Counted from the first letter of the stretch, positions 34,648-44,123 are shown. The stretch is 64,000 nucleotides of DNA from JAIQFL01 sp035295745 (GCA_035295745.1 DATGIL010000095.1:70517-134516), one strand, 5' to 3'. Numbers and translations: made by a program. Notes: a model not told the origin generated them from the letters alone.

Positions 34648-35753
34648 TCCACTCCATGAACGCGCAGCTTTTCGATTTGCGACGCGCTCAAGTTGCGCAT
34701 TCCCGAATCCCGCAGTCGCCGTAAATAGCCGCCATCCACGCCGTGGACCCTTAACTCGATCATCTCCTGCGGAGTGAAGTTGTACCCGAGATCTTTGCAG
34801 TCCCGAATGAAATCGATCGATACTCCGTGAATCGTGAGGTCGGTGATTTCGCTCGCGATTAATCCGCCGTACCCCGCGTCCTTCAATCCCTTCAGGTAGG
34901 CCGTCGAGACCCCGTGGATCCGCAGTTGCACCAGATCGTCTGCGCGCGGCTGCAGACCGTACGTCTTCAGATCGCGGAGGTAATCCGAATTGATGCCATG
35001 CATGCCCAGTTCGGCGATCTTGCTCGACGGCAAGTCGTATCCCGCCGCCTTCAGTTCTCCGACGAATTCGCTTGAAACCCCGTGGATTCGCAACTCCACG
35101 ATATCGTGCGAATTCAAGTTGTAGCCGAAGGCCTTAAGGTCGCGCAAGTAGCTGCTGGTCACACCGTGGATTCGCAAATCGATATAATCCTGCGCCGAAA
35201 AACTGCGATAGCCGTCGTGTGCCGCGCTGCGGATATAGTCGAGCGTCACACCGTGGACCCGCAGGTCGATGAGCTGTTGGGTGGAGGCTTGCAAGCCGCC
35301 TTCGCGCACACCTCGCGCAAACTCCAGGCTCACATCGGTGAGCACCATACTGAAAATCTGCTCTTCGCCAGGCGTCTCGTAGCCCAGCGATCGCAATTCC
35401 GACACATACCGATGGTCGGGCTCGAACTCGAAAGTGCCCGAGCCGCGATTCCAGGAGAAGTCGCCTTGACACACCAGCCGTCCGGCATCGTGAATGTACT
35501 CGAACTTCGCCGGGCCTCCGCGTTCGATGGTGTTGCGCGAGAGGCCCTGGAAGTTAGCGAACCGCACGTCGGTGCTCGTCGACCAGGTATTTCCGTCCCG
35601 TGAACGCTGCACAGTGAAATGCACCATGCCCGGTGCATCACTCAGCTTGATCTTCCAAGTCTGTCCCTGGTGTTGCGATACCTGTCCCGTAGCGATGAGC
35701 ACCGCCGCCAGGGCGCCGCCCGCGATTACTGTTGCGACTGTTTTGTAAGTCAT
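34644..35753 (-). CDS. Exported protein with seven HGV-type tandem repeats
   Basis: This 369-residue protein has an N-terminal hydrophobic segment (TVATVIAGGALAAVLIA), a beta-rich region with a WSTSTDVRF stretch, and from about residue 163 to the end about seven tandem units of ~28 residues. The unit reads roughly L-R-I-H-G-V-x-x-x-Y-L-R-x-L-K-x-x-G-Y-x-x-L-x-x-x-x-I-x-x. Each unit looks like two short helices, so the array should form a solenoid. The same unit ends the adjacent BlaR1 protein. It lies 2 nt downstream of blaR1 and is surely in the same operon. It probably binds a partner outside the cytoplasm, perhaps BlaR1 itself. Confidence 0.82.
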   Translation of the reverse strand: MTYKTVATVIAGGALAAVLIATGQVSQHQGQTWKIKLSDAPGMVHFTVQRSRDGNTWSTSTDVRFANFQGLSRNTIERGGPAKFEYIHDAGRLVCQGDFSWNRGSGTFEFEPDHRYVSELRSLGYETPGEEQIFSMVLTDVSLEFARGVREGGLQASTQQLIDLRVHGVTLDYIRSAAHDGYRSFSAQDYIDLRIHGVTSSYLRDLKAFGYNLNSHDIVELRIHGVSSEFVGELKAAGYDLPSSKIAELGMHGINSDYLRDLKTYGLQPRADDLVQLRIHGVSTAYLKGLKDAGYGGLIASEITDLTIHGVSIDFIRDCKDLGYNFTPQEMIELRVHGVDGGYLRRLRDSGMRNLSASQIEKLRVHGVD

Positions 35754-35755
35754 GG

Positions 35756-37735
35756 TCAGAGGACTCCCGCCAATCTCAGCTTGATCACTTGTTTGAGCGT
35801 CAGATTCGGCCCATATTGCCGTGCCTGCTCGATATTACGTGCGGACAAGCCGGAGGTAAACGCCTCCACTATCTCGGCCGGGGCCGCGCTGACGAATCCG
35901 GCATCCTTCAGGGCGCGGAACAGATCGATTCGCAAACCAAACTGAGAGAATTGCAACGCCTGCTTGGCGGTGTAGGGGCCGAAACCAAGCGCGTGGATCT
36001 CCTGAATCAATTCAGGCCGGACGCCGTGGGTCGCCAATTCCGTGACGTCCTGCAGCGTGACGTCCTTCAGTCCCGCCTCTTTGATCTTTCGAACATATTC
36101 CGGAGCGATGCCGCGATGGCTCACCTCGATGAGTTCCTTAGGCGACAGCTTCCCCCATCCGGATTGGTTCATACCGAGCAGGAACTGCCCCGTCACACCG
36201 GCGAATTTTAAATCGATGATCTCGTCGACTGAGAGATTGCCGTAGCCTGCTGCGACCAGATCGGCGAGGAACGATCCACTGGATGATCCGGCGATCGCGG
36301 GCGGCGGAGTCGCGCGTGGGAAGGACTGGACCTCACTTTGCAATGCCACGATCTGCTCCTGGATCCTCACCATGTCGGGATGTCGCGGACTGTAGCGCTG
36401 TGCAAGCTCCGCGCGGCGAGTCTCCAGTTGCACCATCTGTTGGACGATCCGCTGCTGCCGGCTGTAAAGAGCCTCTGGCGGTCCGGGCGTAGGTGCTAGC
36501 GCTGGCGCAGATTCCGCACTCGGCGCCGGCACGGCTTGAGGCGCCGGCGTCGCAGCAAACGCGGCAGGTGTCGGAGCAACCGAGGGAGCCGGAGTGGCCT
36601 GGTCCGCGGGCGTTGCCGGTGGCGCCGCCGGCGCGGGGAGAGGCTCCGGCGCGAACACCAGCCATTGTGGCGTCTGGGCGCCGGCGACCGCCAGGGCCAG
36701 CAGCAGCGATGCGCACAGCACCAGTCGAGACATCGAGACCTTCGCTCCGGCCTCTCCGCGACGCTGCAACAGCATCTGAATGCGCTCACCCAAATGCGAT
36801 GACCGCTGGGCCATACCCGATGCCAGGACCATCCTGCGCCGCGTCAAGCAGATTTCGAAAAGGCGCGCCAGACTCGCCGCATAGGGACGCGCTTCTCCCG
36901 TCATCGAGACCACCCAATCGTCGCAGGCCATCTCGCGTTCGCGCTCTATTTGCCGCAGGACCCATGCCGCCACCGGATGCAGGCAAAGCACGGCTCCGAT
37001 CAACCGGGCATACAGGTTCGACCAATCATCCTGGCGCGCTACGTGTGCCAGTTCGTGCAGCAGGACGTGATCCAGTTCCGGCTCCTGAAACTGATCGAGC
37101 AGCGGCGCCGGGAGAATCACTGCGGGCTGCCGGAAACCGACCGCCATCGGCGAGACAATCTCGCTCGAGATTAAAAGCTGCGCGGGTCGATGCACGCCAC
37201 AAGACAACCTCCAGGCATCGAAGTTGCGCCGCAATTCCGGAGAACCGCGCCGGGCCCGCCGTTTGAGGTGGCGAAGATGCCCATAGCTCCACACCACGCG
37301 GCTCAACTGGAGGACCATCGCCACCGCCCAAAGTCCTGCGATCCAGATTGGCCAGCCTCGGGCCGGCAAGCGTACGGGCCCCTCGGAACTCGCGACGGGA
37401 ACGGGCCGCACAGAGGCCGCGGGAGTGGCGGCTGGCCGATCCCTATCCGGTTCCGGGCTTGCCTGCAACTTGAGTGGCTCTCCCCGCACGGCGAGCGGTG
37501 CGGGCGCAGTCAGAGCCTGCCATCGCGCCATGATCAGAGGAGTCGCGGGCAACAGCATAATCGCCGCGAGCACCACCCACCACAGCAAGTGGCGGGTAGC
37601 CGCGTTGAGGCGTGTAGTAAAGCGCATTCCCGCCCACGCCGCCGCTGCCAGTGCAGCCGACTGCCACAGGCAGTTGAGTACGGCAGCCAGGACCGCACCA
37701 GATACCTGATTCACCACCTCGAGCGCTCCGCTCAT
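35756..37735 (-). CDS. BlaR1-family M56 peptidase antirepressor with C-terminal HGV-like repeats
   Basis: This 659-residue membrane protein has four helices around an M56 metallopeptidase with HELAH at ~227-231 (LLHELAHVARQDDW). In beta-lactam-sensing systems BlaR1 detects the antibiotic outside and its protease destroys the BlaI repressor. Here the extracytoplasmic part is not a penicillin-binding domain: a proline/alanine-rich linker (~360-425) leads to a short helix and then, from about 495 to the end, diverged copies of the ~28-residue repeat found in the downstream gene (LKFAGVTGQFLLGMNQSGWG...). The sensed signal is therefore probably not a beta-lactam. It overlaps blaI by 4 nt. Confidence 0.85.
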   Translation of the reverse strand: MSGALEVVNQVSGAVLAAVLNCLWQSAALAAAAWAGMRFTTRLNAATRHLLWWVVLAAIMLLPATPLIMARWQALTAPAPLAVRGEPLKLQASPEPDRDRPAATPAASVRPVPVASSEGPVRLPARGWPIWIAGLWAVAMVLQLSRVVWSYGHLRHLKRRARRGSPELRRNFDAWRLSCGVHRPAQLLISSEIVSPMAVGFRQPAVILPAPLLDQFQEPELDHVLLHELAHVARQDDWSNLYARLIGAVLCLHPVAAWVLRQIEREREMACDDWVVSMTGEARPYAASLARLFEICLTRRRMVLASGMAQRSSHLGERIQMLLQRRGEAGAKVSMSRLVLCASLLLALAVAGAQTPQWLVFAPEPLPAPAAPPATPADQATPAPSVAPTPAAFAATPAPQAVPAPSAESAPALAPTPGPPEALYSRQQRIVQQMVQLETRRAELAQRYSPRHPDMVRIQEQIVALQSEVQSFPRATPPPAIAGSSSGSFLADLVAAGYGNLSVDEIIDLKFAGVTGQFLLGMNQSGWGKLSPKELIEVSHRGIAPEYVRKIKEAGLKDVTLQDVTELATHGVRPELIQEIHALGFGPYTAKQALQFSQFGLRIDLFRALKDAGFVSAAPAEIVEAFTSGLSARNIEQARQYGPNLTLKQVIKLRLAGVL

Positions 37736-38118
37736 TTTCCTTCCTCCGTGATCAGATTACGGATTCGTTGCAGCTCTCGTTCGTCCAATTCCTCGTCTTC
37801 CAGCAAGTTGAGCACGAGCAATTCGGGGGAGTTCCGGAAGAAGCGGCTCACCAGGTAGCGAACGGCGTTTCGCCCCGCTTCGTCGCGCCCCACCACGGCG
37901 CTGTACACAAATGCCCGCGCCTCTTCCGGCTTGGTGTGCCGCAAATATCCCTTCTCCTCCAGGATCCGCAGCGTGGTAAGGACCGAATTGTAGGCCAGCC
38001 CGAGTTCCTTCGGCAGAGCCTCGGCAACTTCGGCCACGGTCGCCGATCCCTTCTCCCAAATCACGTCCATGAGGCGAAGTTCGGCTTCTGTGAGGTTGGC
38101 GGATTTTTTTCGTGGCAC
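37732..38118 (-). CDS. BlaI/MecI/CopY family repressor
   Basis: This 128-residue repressor has the winged helix typical of BlaI: LTEAELRLMDVIWEKGSATVAEVAEAL and the wing with YNSVLTTLRILEEKGYLRH. A C-terminal dimerisation helix follows, with LNLLEDEELDERELQRIRN. It starts at a GTG at 38118, preceded by a strong GAAGGAG Shine-Dalgarno 10 nt away. It is the first gene of an operon with blaR1 and the repeat protein. By family knowledge, cleavage by the BlaR1 protease would relieve repression of the operon. Confidence 0.9.
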   Translation of the reverse strand: MPRKKSANLTEAELRLMDVIWEKGSATVAEVAEALPKELGLAYNSVLTTLRILEEKGYLRHTKPEEARAFVYSAVVGRDEAGRNAVRYLVSRFFRNSPELLVLNLLEDEELDERELQRIRNLITEEGK

Positions 38119-38153
38119 TTTGGCAACGCTCCTTCAACTAAGGAATTAAGAGC

Positions 38154-38182
38154 ATTGTGCCGCGAACTCGACGCGGTGTCAA
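38154..38182 (-). promoter_or_regulatory. Promoter of the blaI-blaR1 operon
   Basis: On the minus strand TTGACA (38182-38177) is followed by a 17-nt spacer and CACAAT (38159-38154). The predicted start is about 28 nt before the GTG. The direct repeat TATAAATT at 38184-38191 and 38200-38207 lies just upstream and could be part of an operator. Confidence 0.7.
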
Positions 38183-38224
38183 CTATAAATTTAAGAGATT
38201 ATAAATTGAGAGAATCTGCGGGCC

Positions 38225-40489
38225 CTATCGACCGGCGGGACGAAACACCAGCGTGCTGTCCGCCACCACCTCGCGGAACTGCATCGGGAAGCTCCGTCCA
38301 TTGTAATAATCCAGCCACTCATCCTTATAATGTGCGGTGAATGGCACACCGGACTGCCCAATCTGCACATTCAGCAGCGACCGATCCCAATCGGACAAGT
38401 CCGCATCCATCCGCATCGAGGGCGCCAGCGTCCTCGTGGTCTGCTTCACCGTGGTGCTCGATCCGCTCATCGGCACGGTGCCGACATCGAAATACGACAT
38501 GATCCACGGCCCCACCAGCGGCACATAACGCAATAGCGGGTCCAACCCTGGATGCAGAATGGGATGGTTAATGGTGACCCGCATCCACGCGCCGTACTTC
38601 CAGTGCCGCAGGTCCCGCCCTTGTATGCGAGTTCCTTCTTCCACCGCGTCCGCGAGAGTCCGCAGCAGCAGCGAGTCGTAATCGTCGAACCACCCGGCCG
38701 GCCGATCGCGCAGCAGTTGCTCCAGCACGACGGGCGACATCGAAAACTCGTATGTCCCGCCCTTGCCCGGCGCGGCTCTCTCGGCCACCGACGACCGCAG
38801 GTGCTGATACGCCAGCATGATGAGAAAAGGCGCGGCCTGGTCGGCCTGCATCTGGCCATTCCATTCGCTTAACATAGCGACGGCCGGATCCAGTCCGGGG
38901 TTCGATGCGTTGCGCTTGCGATACGCAGCCACAATCTGGTTCGCCAGAAATCGATTGAACTCGGAGGTAATGTCGGTTTGGACCGGCAGCAGATCGGGCG
39001 CGCGCCATCCGTCGTGCGCCGAGAGCAGGTCACGAATCCGGTGTGCACGATAAGGCGGTGCGAAATTTCCGTTAATCGGGTACGGGAAATCTGCCGGGAA
39101 AGGATTCTGATTCGCGGTCACAATGAGTCCGCTCGCGGGGTTGTAGACCGATGGCATTTCATCGAAGGGAATGAAGCCATCCCAATCGAATTCGCCGGAA
39201 GCGCCATTCACCGGTACGTCCCCCGAGTAGCCCCGGCGCTTCGGCAATTTACCTGCGGCGTGGTACCCGATGTTCCCGTCCACGTCGGCGTAAACGAAGT
39301 TCGACCCGGGACCCGGAAAGCGCGACAGCGCGGCAGTGAACTGTTCCCAATTCTGTGCCCGATTGATATCGAGAATCGGGAATTGCACGACGCCCGGTAC
39401 CGCCACCGACCACCGCAACGCCATGCGATCGGCGCCCTCGCTTGCGAATAACTGCCCATGCCGCGTCACCCAAGTGGTGACCTCGACTGGAGCTTGGCCC
39501 TTCACCCGGATCACTTCGCGCTCGGGACGTGCCTGTTCCACATGTCCTTGAAATTCGTAGCGCCCGGTTCGTTCGTCGATCTTCTCGATATACAAGTCCT
39601 GCACATCGAACTGCAGGTTGGTGATGCCCCACGCGATCCGCTGATTGTGACCCACGATCACGCCAGGCGTGCCGGGCAGCGTGACTCCCGATACGTCCAG
39701 TCCGGGAGCTTCGAGGTGCGCCATGTACCAGATTCCCGGCATCGAATACGCCAGGTGCATGTCGTTCGAGAGCAGCGGCTTGCCCGAGGCCGTGTGGCGC
39801 CCTGCGATGGCCCACGCGTTCGAGCCCGGCTGTACATCGCTTCCCGATCGGACCGGAAACAGATAGTTCACCTTGTCAGCATCGCCATCGGCGAGCATGT
39901 TGCGCTTGTTCAGTTCGTCTCGCCAGTTGGTCGTGAGGTCACGAAACATGTGCAAACAGATAAGCAAAGAATCCACCACGCTCCATGGCAGGGGCTGGTA
40001 CCGGAGCAGCGTAAACTCCAGCGGCAGAGATCCGCGATGAGTCGCGATGAAAGCATTCACACCGCGAACATAGGCGGCAAAGGCGGCCCTGTCTCCCGCT
40101 GGCAAGGTGATGTAGGCCTCTTCGGCAATGCGCCGCAAGCGCAGCCGCCGAGATTCCTTGTCGGATTCAAGTGCCGCCGGCCCCACAATCTCCGCCAGGT
40201 CGCCGCCATCCAGCCGGCGTAACACGTCCATCTGCCACAAACGATCCTGCGCCGTTAAGTATCCCTGCGTGTAGAGCGCATCTTCCAGGTTCTCCGCGCG
40301 AATGTGCGGCACACCCAGCCGATCGAAGGCCACGTTCACCGGAGCCGAAACCGCGGCATCCAGGGAGCCCGATCTCTGCGGCCGGGGCCGCCAAAGGAAC
40401 CAATAGAAGATGCCGGCAGCCACCAAAATCACGAGTGCGATGATTGAGTTTACATACCTGAAGGCGCGGGCTAAAGGCGATTGAGTCAT
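38225..40489 (-). CDS. Penicillin acylase family (S45) amidohydrolase
   Basis: This 754-residue protein has a single N-terminal helix (~10-34, IIALVILVAAGIFYWFLW) that serves as an uncleaved anchor or signal. The S45 Ntn-hydrolase layout follows: an alpha chain, a linker, and the processing site PGSNAW with the catalytic Ser at residue 223, which becomes the N-terminus of the beta chain, then SGKPLLSNDMHL and HNQRIAWGITN. Penicillin acylase relatives hydrolyse amides such as penicillins or acyl-homoserine lactones. The substrate is not evident. It is probably periplasmic. It lies upstream of blaI in the same direction, separated by a ~105-bp gap that holds the blaI promoter. Confidence 0.9.
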   Translation of the reverse strand: MTQSPLARAFRYVNSIIALVILVAAGIFYWFLWRPRPQRSGSLDAAVSAPVNVAFDRLGVPHIRAENLEDALYTQGYLTAQDRLWQMDVLRRLDGGDLAEIVGPAALESDKESRRLRLRRIAEEAYITLPAGDRAAFAAYVRGVNAFIATHRGSLPLEFTLLRYQPLPWSVVDSLLICLHMFRDLTTNWRDELNKRNMLADGDADKVNYLFPVRSGSDVQPGSNAWAIAGRHTASGKPLLSNDMHLAYSMPGIWYMAHLEAPGLDVSGVTLPGTPGVIVGHNQRIAWGITNLQFDVQDLYIEKIDERTGRYEFQGHVEQARPEREVIRVKGQAPVEVTTWVTRHGQLFASEGADRMALRWSVAVPGVVQFPILDINRAQNWEQFTAALSRFPGPGSNFVYADVDGNIGYHAAGKLPKRRGYSGDVPVNGASGEFDWDGFIPFDEMPSVYNPASGLIVTANQNPFPADFPYPINGNFAPPYRAHRIRDLLSAHDGWRAPDLLPVQTDITSEFNRFLANQIVAAYRKRNASNPGLDPAVAMLSEWNGQMQADQAAPFLIMLAYQHLRSSVAERAAPGKGGTYEFSMSPVVLEQLLRDRPAGWFDDYDSLLLRTLADAVEEGTRIQGRDLRHWKYGAWMRVTINHPILHPGLDPLLRYVPLVGPWIMSYFDVGTVPMSGSSTTVKQTTRTLAPSMRMDADLSDWDRSLLNVQIGQSGVPFTAHYKDEWLDYYNGRSFPMQFREVVADSTLVFRPAGR

Positions 40490-40600
40490 CGAGGAGACGT
40501 AAACTCAATCATAGCGGGAAGCGAAAGTTAAAAAGAGGTGAAAAGCGCTGGCGGACGGCACCTTTTTCGCATATAATCGGGTGCAACTTTAAAAAGAAAT

Positions 40601-40633
40601 GGGCGCTTTCCCGGGATACGTTGGAAAACGCCC
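40601..40633 (+). other. Stem-loop in the leader upstream of the CorC-like gene
   Basis: GGGCGCTTTCC at 40601-40611 pairs with GGAAAACGCCC at 40623-40633 (10 of 11 pairs) around an 11-nt loop. It is not followed by a U-rich tract, so it is not a simple terminator. A second small inverted pair, GTAAC/GTTAC, follows in the same leader. TATAAT at 40572-40577 lies upstream, giving a possible ~140-nt 5' untranslated region. Confidence 0.4.
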
Positions 40634-40721
40634 ACCTACGTAACGGAGTTAGTTGGTTACTTAGATAGACGACGGACTTTCGATTTCGTTATGAATCTCC
40701 GATAGAATTATTGTCGGAATC

Positions 40722-42071
40722 GTGACCCATACTCCCTTCCGCATTTTGCTCGTTGTCCTGCTAATCGCGGTCAACGGGTTTTTTGCAGGCGCCGAGGTTG
40801 CCCTCCTCTCGGTCCGCCACTCCCGCCTTCGCCAAATGGCTGCAGACGGGAAGGCGGGCGCACAGGCGGCCCTCAACCTGCTCTCTAATCCCGGGCGTCT
40901 TCTATCGGTGACCCAGGTAGGTGTGACGCTGGCCAGTCTGGGTCTCGGCTGGGCTGGAGAGGACACTCTTTATCAAGTCCTGATCGGACTTTTCCACCCG
41001 GTGATCACACCGATGACCGAAAAGTTCCTGCACGGCATATGTCTGGTTGCATCCTTCCTGGTCATCAGCTATGCGCACGTGGTGATGGGCGAGGTGGTCC
41101 CGAAGAACCTCGCGATTGCCAAGGCTGACCGTGTCGCGGCTTTGGTTGCCCCCGCCCTGATGGTCTTCGATCGCATTTCGGTGGCTTTCGTCGTCATCAT
41201 CGAACGTTCTGCCGCTGTGATCACTCGCGCATTAAAACTCCGCGGGGGCGCCCAGGGAGGGCACTCCGCAGAAGAGTTGAAAATGATCGTGACCTCCAGC
41301 CGAGGACTTGGCTATCTTCCGGAGATTCAGGAGGACATGATCCACCGCGTGCTCGACTTGAGCAACATCTCCGTTCGCGAAGTAATGGTGTCGCGCAACG
41401 ATATCGTATCGGTGCGTTCCGATGCCACACTGGATGATGTGTTGCGCACCATGATCGCGGCACAGCACTCGCGCCTTCCCGTTTACGAGGAGAACGCTCC
41501 TGAAAGAGTGATTGGGATTCTGCATTACAAGGACCTTCTGCCAGTTTGGGAAGAGCGCCGCCGCGCCATCCGCCTGGGCCGGCCGAGCCGCGCCTTTCGT
41601 CTCAGCCGGCTCATCCGACCGCACCTGGTCACGCCCGAGACCCGTCCCCTGTCCCAGATGCTCGAGGAATTCCGGCTCGGTCATTCCCACATGGCGATGG
41701 TGGTTGACGAGTTCGGCACCATCGTGGGGATGCTTACGGTCGAAGACGTGCTTGAAGAAGTGGTGGGACGAATCGAGGACGAGCATGACGAGAAGACTCG
41801 TCCACGTGCCAGCGAGGCGGATGAGATGGAACTCGACGGGACGACCCGGATTCGCGATCTGGAAACCGAATATGGCATTGAGATTCCCACGGACGAGGGC
41901 TACGAGACCTTGGCCGGCTTCATCCTTTTTCGCCGCGGCGAGATTCCGCAGGTGGGCGACACGGTGGACTACAGGGGACGGCGTTACACCGTGATTGAGC
42001 GGGAACGAAATCGAATCTCCCGCGTGAGGATCGAAAAGTTACCTGAGCGGCCCCAGACGGCGACAGGGTAG
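40722..42071 (+). CDS. CNNM/CorC-type transporter with CBS domains (hemolysin family)
   Basis: This 449-residue membrane protein has an N-terminal DUF21 membrane region with three to four helices, signature NGFFAGAEVALLSVRHSRL, two CBS domains in the middle (VMVSRNDIVSV and MAMVVDEFGTIVGMLTVEDVLEE), and a C-terminal CorC_HlyC domain (YETLAGFILFRRGEIPQVGD). These proteins are linked to divalent-cation, chiefly Mg2+ or Co2+, efflux. The start is a GTG at 40722 with no clear Shine-Dalgarno. It precedes the AI-2E family gene by 16 nt, so the two are co-transcribed. Confidence 0.9.
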   Translation: MTHTPFRILLVVLLIAVNGFFAGAEVALLSVRHSRLRQMAADGKAGAQAALNLLSNPGRLLSVTQVGVTLASLGLGWAGEDTLYQVLIGLFHPVITPMTEKFLHGICLVASFLVISYAHVVMGEVVPKNLAIAKADRVAALVAPALMVFDRISVAFVVIIERSAAVITRALKLRGGAQGGHSAEELKMIVTSSRGLGYLPEIQEDMIHRVLDLSNISVREVMVSRNDIVSVRSDATLDDVLRTMIAAQHSRLPVYEENAPERVIGILHYKDLLPVWEERRRAIRLGRPSRAFRLSRLIRPHLVTPETRPLSQMLEEFRLGHSHMAMVVDEFGTIVGMLTVEDVLEEVVGRIEDEHDEKTRPRASEADEMELDGTTRIRDLETEYGIEIPTDEGYETLAGFILFRRGEIPQVGDTVDYRGRRYTVIERERNRISRVRIEKLPERPQTATG

Positions 42072-42087
42072 AATTGCACGTAACCGT

Positions 42088-43164
42088 ATGTTTGGTATCG
42101 ACCGCAACGCCGCCCGCTACACCTTCACGGCGATCCTCGTCGTGGCGACCATGTACCTGGTATTCCTGGTTCGCCAGACGCTGTTCATTTTCATTCTGGC
42201 GTTGCTGTTCGCGTACCTGCTGTCGCCCCTGGTGAACCTCATCGATCGATTCCTGCCGACCACTCGATCCCGCAGGTGGGCGTTGGTTCTGGCGTATCTG
42301 ATCTTCATCGGGATTGCGGTATTCGTAGGCATTCAGATCGGATCGCGTGTGGTGGACCAAGCCCAAAAGCTGACGCGCGACCTGCCTCCCAAGGTCATTA
42401 CGTGGGTCAAGACACCTGGCTCATCGGAGACCCTCAATGAGGTCAAGGAGAAACTGATGGAACAGGTGGAGACCTCGCTGGGCGCGTGGTCTACCAACAT
42501 CCTGTCCGCTTTGCCGCAAGCCGGCATCAAGTTCCTCAACGCGGCCAGCAACCTGATTTTTCTGGTGATCATCCCCATCCTCTCCTTTTTCTTCCTCAAG
42601 GACGGCTCAACCATCCGAGAGCACATGCTCGACATGGTGGACCCAGGCCCGCGGCGCGCCCTGCTCGATGATGTGCTGGCCGATACGCACCTTCTGCTCG
42701 CGCACTACATGCGTGCACAGGCATTGATGTCGCTTTCCGCGCTCACCTGTTACGCCATCTTCTTCGCGATTGTGGGAGTCCCGTACGGAGTTCTGCTGGC
42801 CGTCATCGCCAGTCTTCTCGAGATTGTCCCGATGATCGGACCCTTGACTGCCAGTATATTGATTGTCCTGATCTCGTTGGTCGCGGGCTCGCACGTTCTA
42901 GCGGTTCTAATTTTTCTGGTAGCCTACCGCTTGGCGGCCGATTACGTCCTCTCTCCTCACCTGATGGGCCACGGCGTCCAACTGCATCCTTTGCTGGTGT
43001 TGTTCGGCGTCTTCGCCGGCGCTGAGGTGGCGGGCGTGGCCGGCACCCTGCTCTCTGTTCCGGTGCTGGCGATGGTCCGCATTGTCTACCTGCGGATCCG
43101 TAAGGCGCGACTCACCCCACGCGTCACTCCGCGGAAAAACCCCGGCCCCACCGTCGCAATATGA
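42088..43164 (+). CDS. AI-2E family transporter
   Basis: This 358-residue multi-pass protein has hydrophobic segments near residues 10-55, 65-90, 150-185, 205-265 and 270-335, the pattern of PF01594. Family blocks seen are LLFAYLLSPLVNLIDRFLP, FFLKDGSTIREHMLDMV and LEIVPMIGPLTASILI near the C-terminus. Despite the name, most members do not transport autoinducer-2; some act as Na+/H+ antiporters or permeases of unknown substrate. It lies downstream of the CorC-like gene and overlaps the next gene by 4 nt. Confidence 0.9.
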   Translation: MFGIDRNAARYTFTAILVVATMYLVFLVRQTLFIFILALLFAYLLSPLVNLIDRFLPTTRSRRWALVLAYLIFIGIAVFVGIQIGSRVVDQAQKLTRDLPPKVITWVKTPGSSETLNEVKEKLMEQVETSLGAWSTNILSALPQAGIKFLNAASNLIFLVIIPILSFFFLKDGSTIREHMLDMVDPGPRRALLDDVLADTHLLLAHYMRAQALMSLSALTCYAIFFAIVGVPYGVLLAVIASLLEIVPMIGPLTASILIVLISLVAGSHVLAVLIFLVAYRLAADYVLSPHLMGHGVQLHPLLVLFGVFAGAEVAGVAGTLLSVPVLAMVRIVYLRIRKARLTPRVTPRKNPGPTVAI

Positions 43165-44117
43165 AGTGTAGTTGTCTTCTCGTTTTTGCACTGCCCGCCT
43201 TCGCCCACGTCTTGAGCATGAGTTCCGGCGACCTCACTATCAAGGGTGCGCACGCGCACTACGAGCTCCGGATGCCGCAATACGAGATTTCGCACGTCGC
43301 GTCGCCCGAACGGGTGCTACTGGAGCACATCCGATTTTTCAGCGGCGGCTACGAGGCGAAGCTGCTCTCGGAGACCTGCTCCCCAGACCCGGCCCGCGAC
43401 CTCTATGTTTGCACTGCCGACTACGAATTTCCCCGCGCCGTCGAGCACCTCGATGTCGAATGTACCTTCCCCGCCATCACCGTGCCCAATCATGTGCATC
43501 AGCTTCGCGTCGAGATGGATGGCAAGCACGACCAGGCTCTCTTCGACATATCCTTTCCTCACGCCACTCTGCGCTTCCGACCTCCGACCGCTTTTGAGGT
43601 TGCGATCGCGGAATCGGGCGCCGGCTTGATGCGCGCATTGGGAGGTGTGGTGCAGGTTCTGTTCCTGGCGGCGTTGGCGCTGGCGGCGCGCAATCGTAAG
43701 GAATTGTTCGCGCTGGCGGGCATGTTCCTAGCCGGGCAGATTCTCTCGGTGCTGGTGGTCCCGTACACCGCCTGGCAGCCCGCGCCGCGATTTGTGGAAG
43801 CTGCCGCAGCGCTCACCATCGCCTATCTCGCGGTAGAGATTCTGCTGCTGCCGCAGGCGGGATCGCGCTGGATCGTGGCCGGCGCCCTGGGCGCATTTCA
43901 CGGCCTCTACTTCCATCTGTTCCTGCAGACCACAGGTTACCGTCCGGCTCTCGTCCTGGCAGGCGCCGCCTGTGCGGAGCTGCTGGTGATCGCGATGCTG
44001 GCGGCGATTTTTCAACGCATCGGACGCGTGGCTCGCGCGCTTCGGCCCCTGCAAGTCTCGGCGAGTGCGCTCCTGGTGTTCGCGATGACGTGGTTCTTCC
44101 TGCGGCTGCGCGGATAA
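43161..44117 (+). CDS. HupE/UreJ-like membrane protein
   Basis: This 318-residue protein begins with a signal peptide (CSCLLVFALPAFAHVL), has a beta-rich extracytoplasmic domain of ~130 residues, and then about six hydrophobic helices: VVQVLFLAALALAARN, AGMFLAGQILSVLVV, AAALTIAYLAVEILL, GAFHGLYFHLFL, ACAELLVIAMLAA, and a last segment. GAFHGLYF matches a HupE/UreJ-2 family motif, a group associated with nickel or cobalt transport. The family call is moderate. It starts inside the stop codon of the AI-2E gene, so it is the third gene of that operon. Confidence 0.7.
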   Translation: MKCSCLLVFALPAFAHVLSMSSGDLTIKGAHAHYELRMPQYEISHVASPERVLLEHIRFFSGGYEAKLLSETCSPDPARDLYVCTADYEFPRAVEHLDVECTFPAITVPNHVHQLRVEMDGKHDQALFDISFPHATLRFRPPTAFEVAIAESGAGLMRALGGVVQVLFLAALALAARNRKELFALAGMFLAGQILSVLVVPYTAWQPAPRFVEAAAALTIAYLAVEILLLPQAGSRWIVAGALGAFHGLYFHLFLQTTGYRPALVLAGAACAELLVIAMLAAIFQRIGRVARALRPLQVSASALLVFAMTWFFLRLRG

Positions 44118-44123
44118 CGCCTG

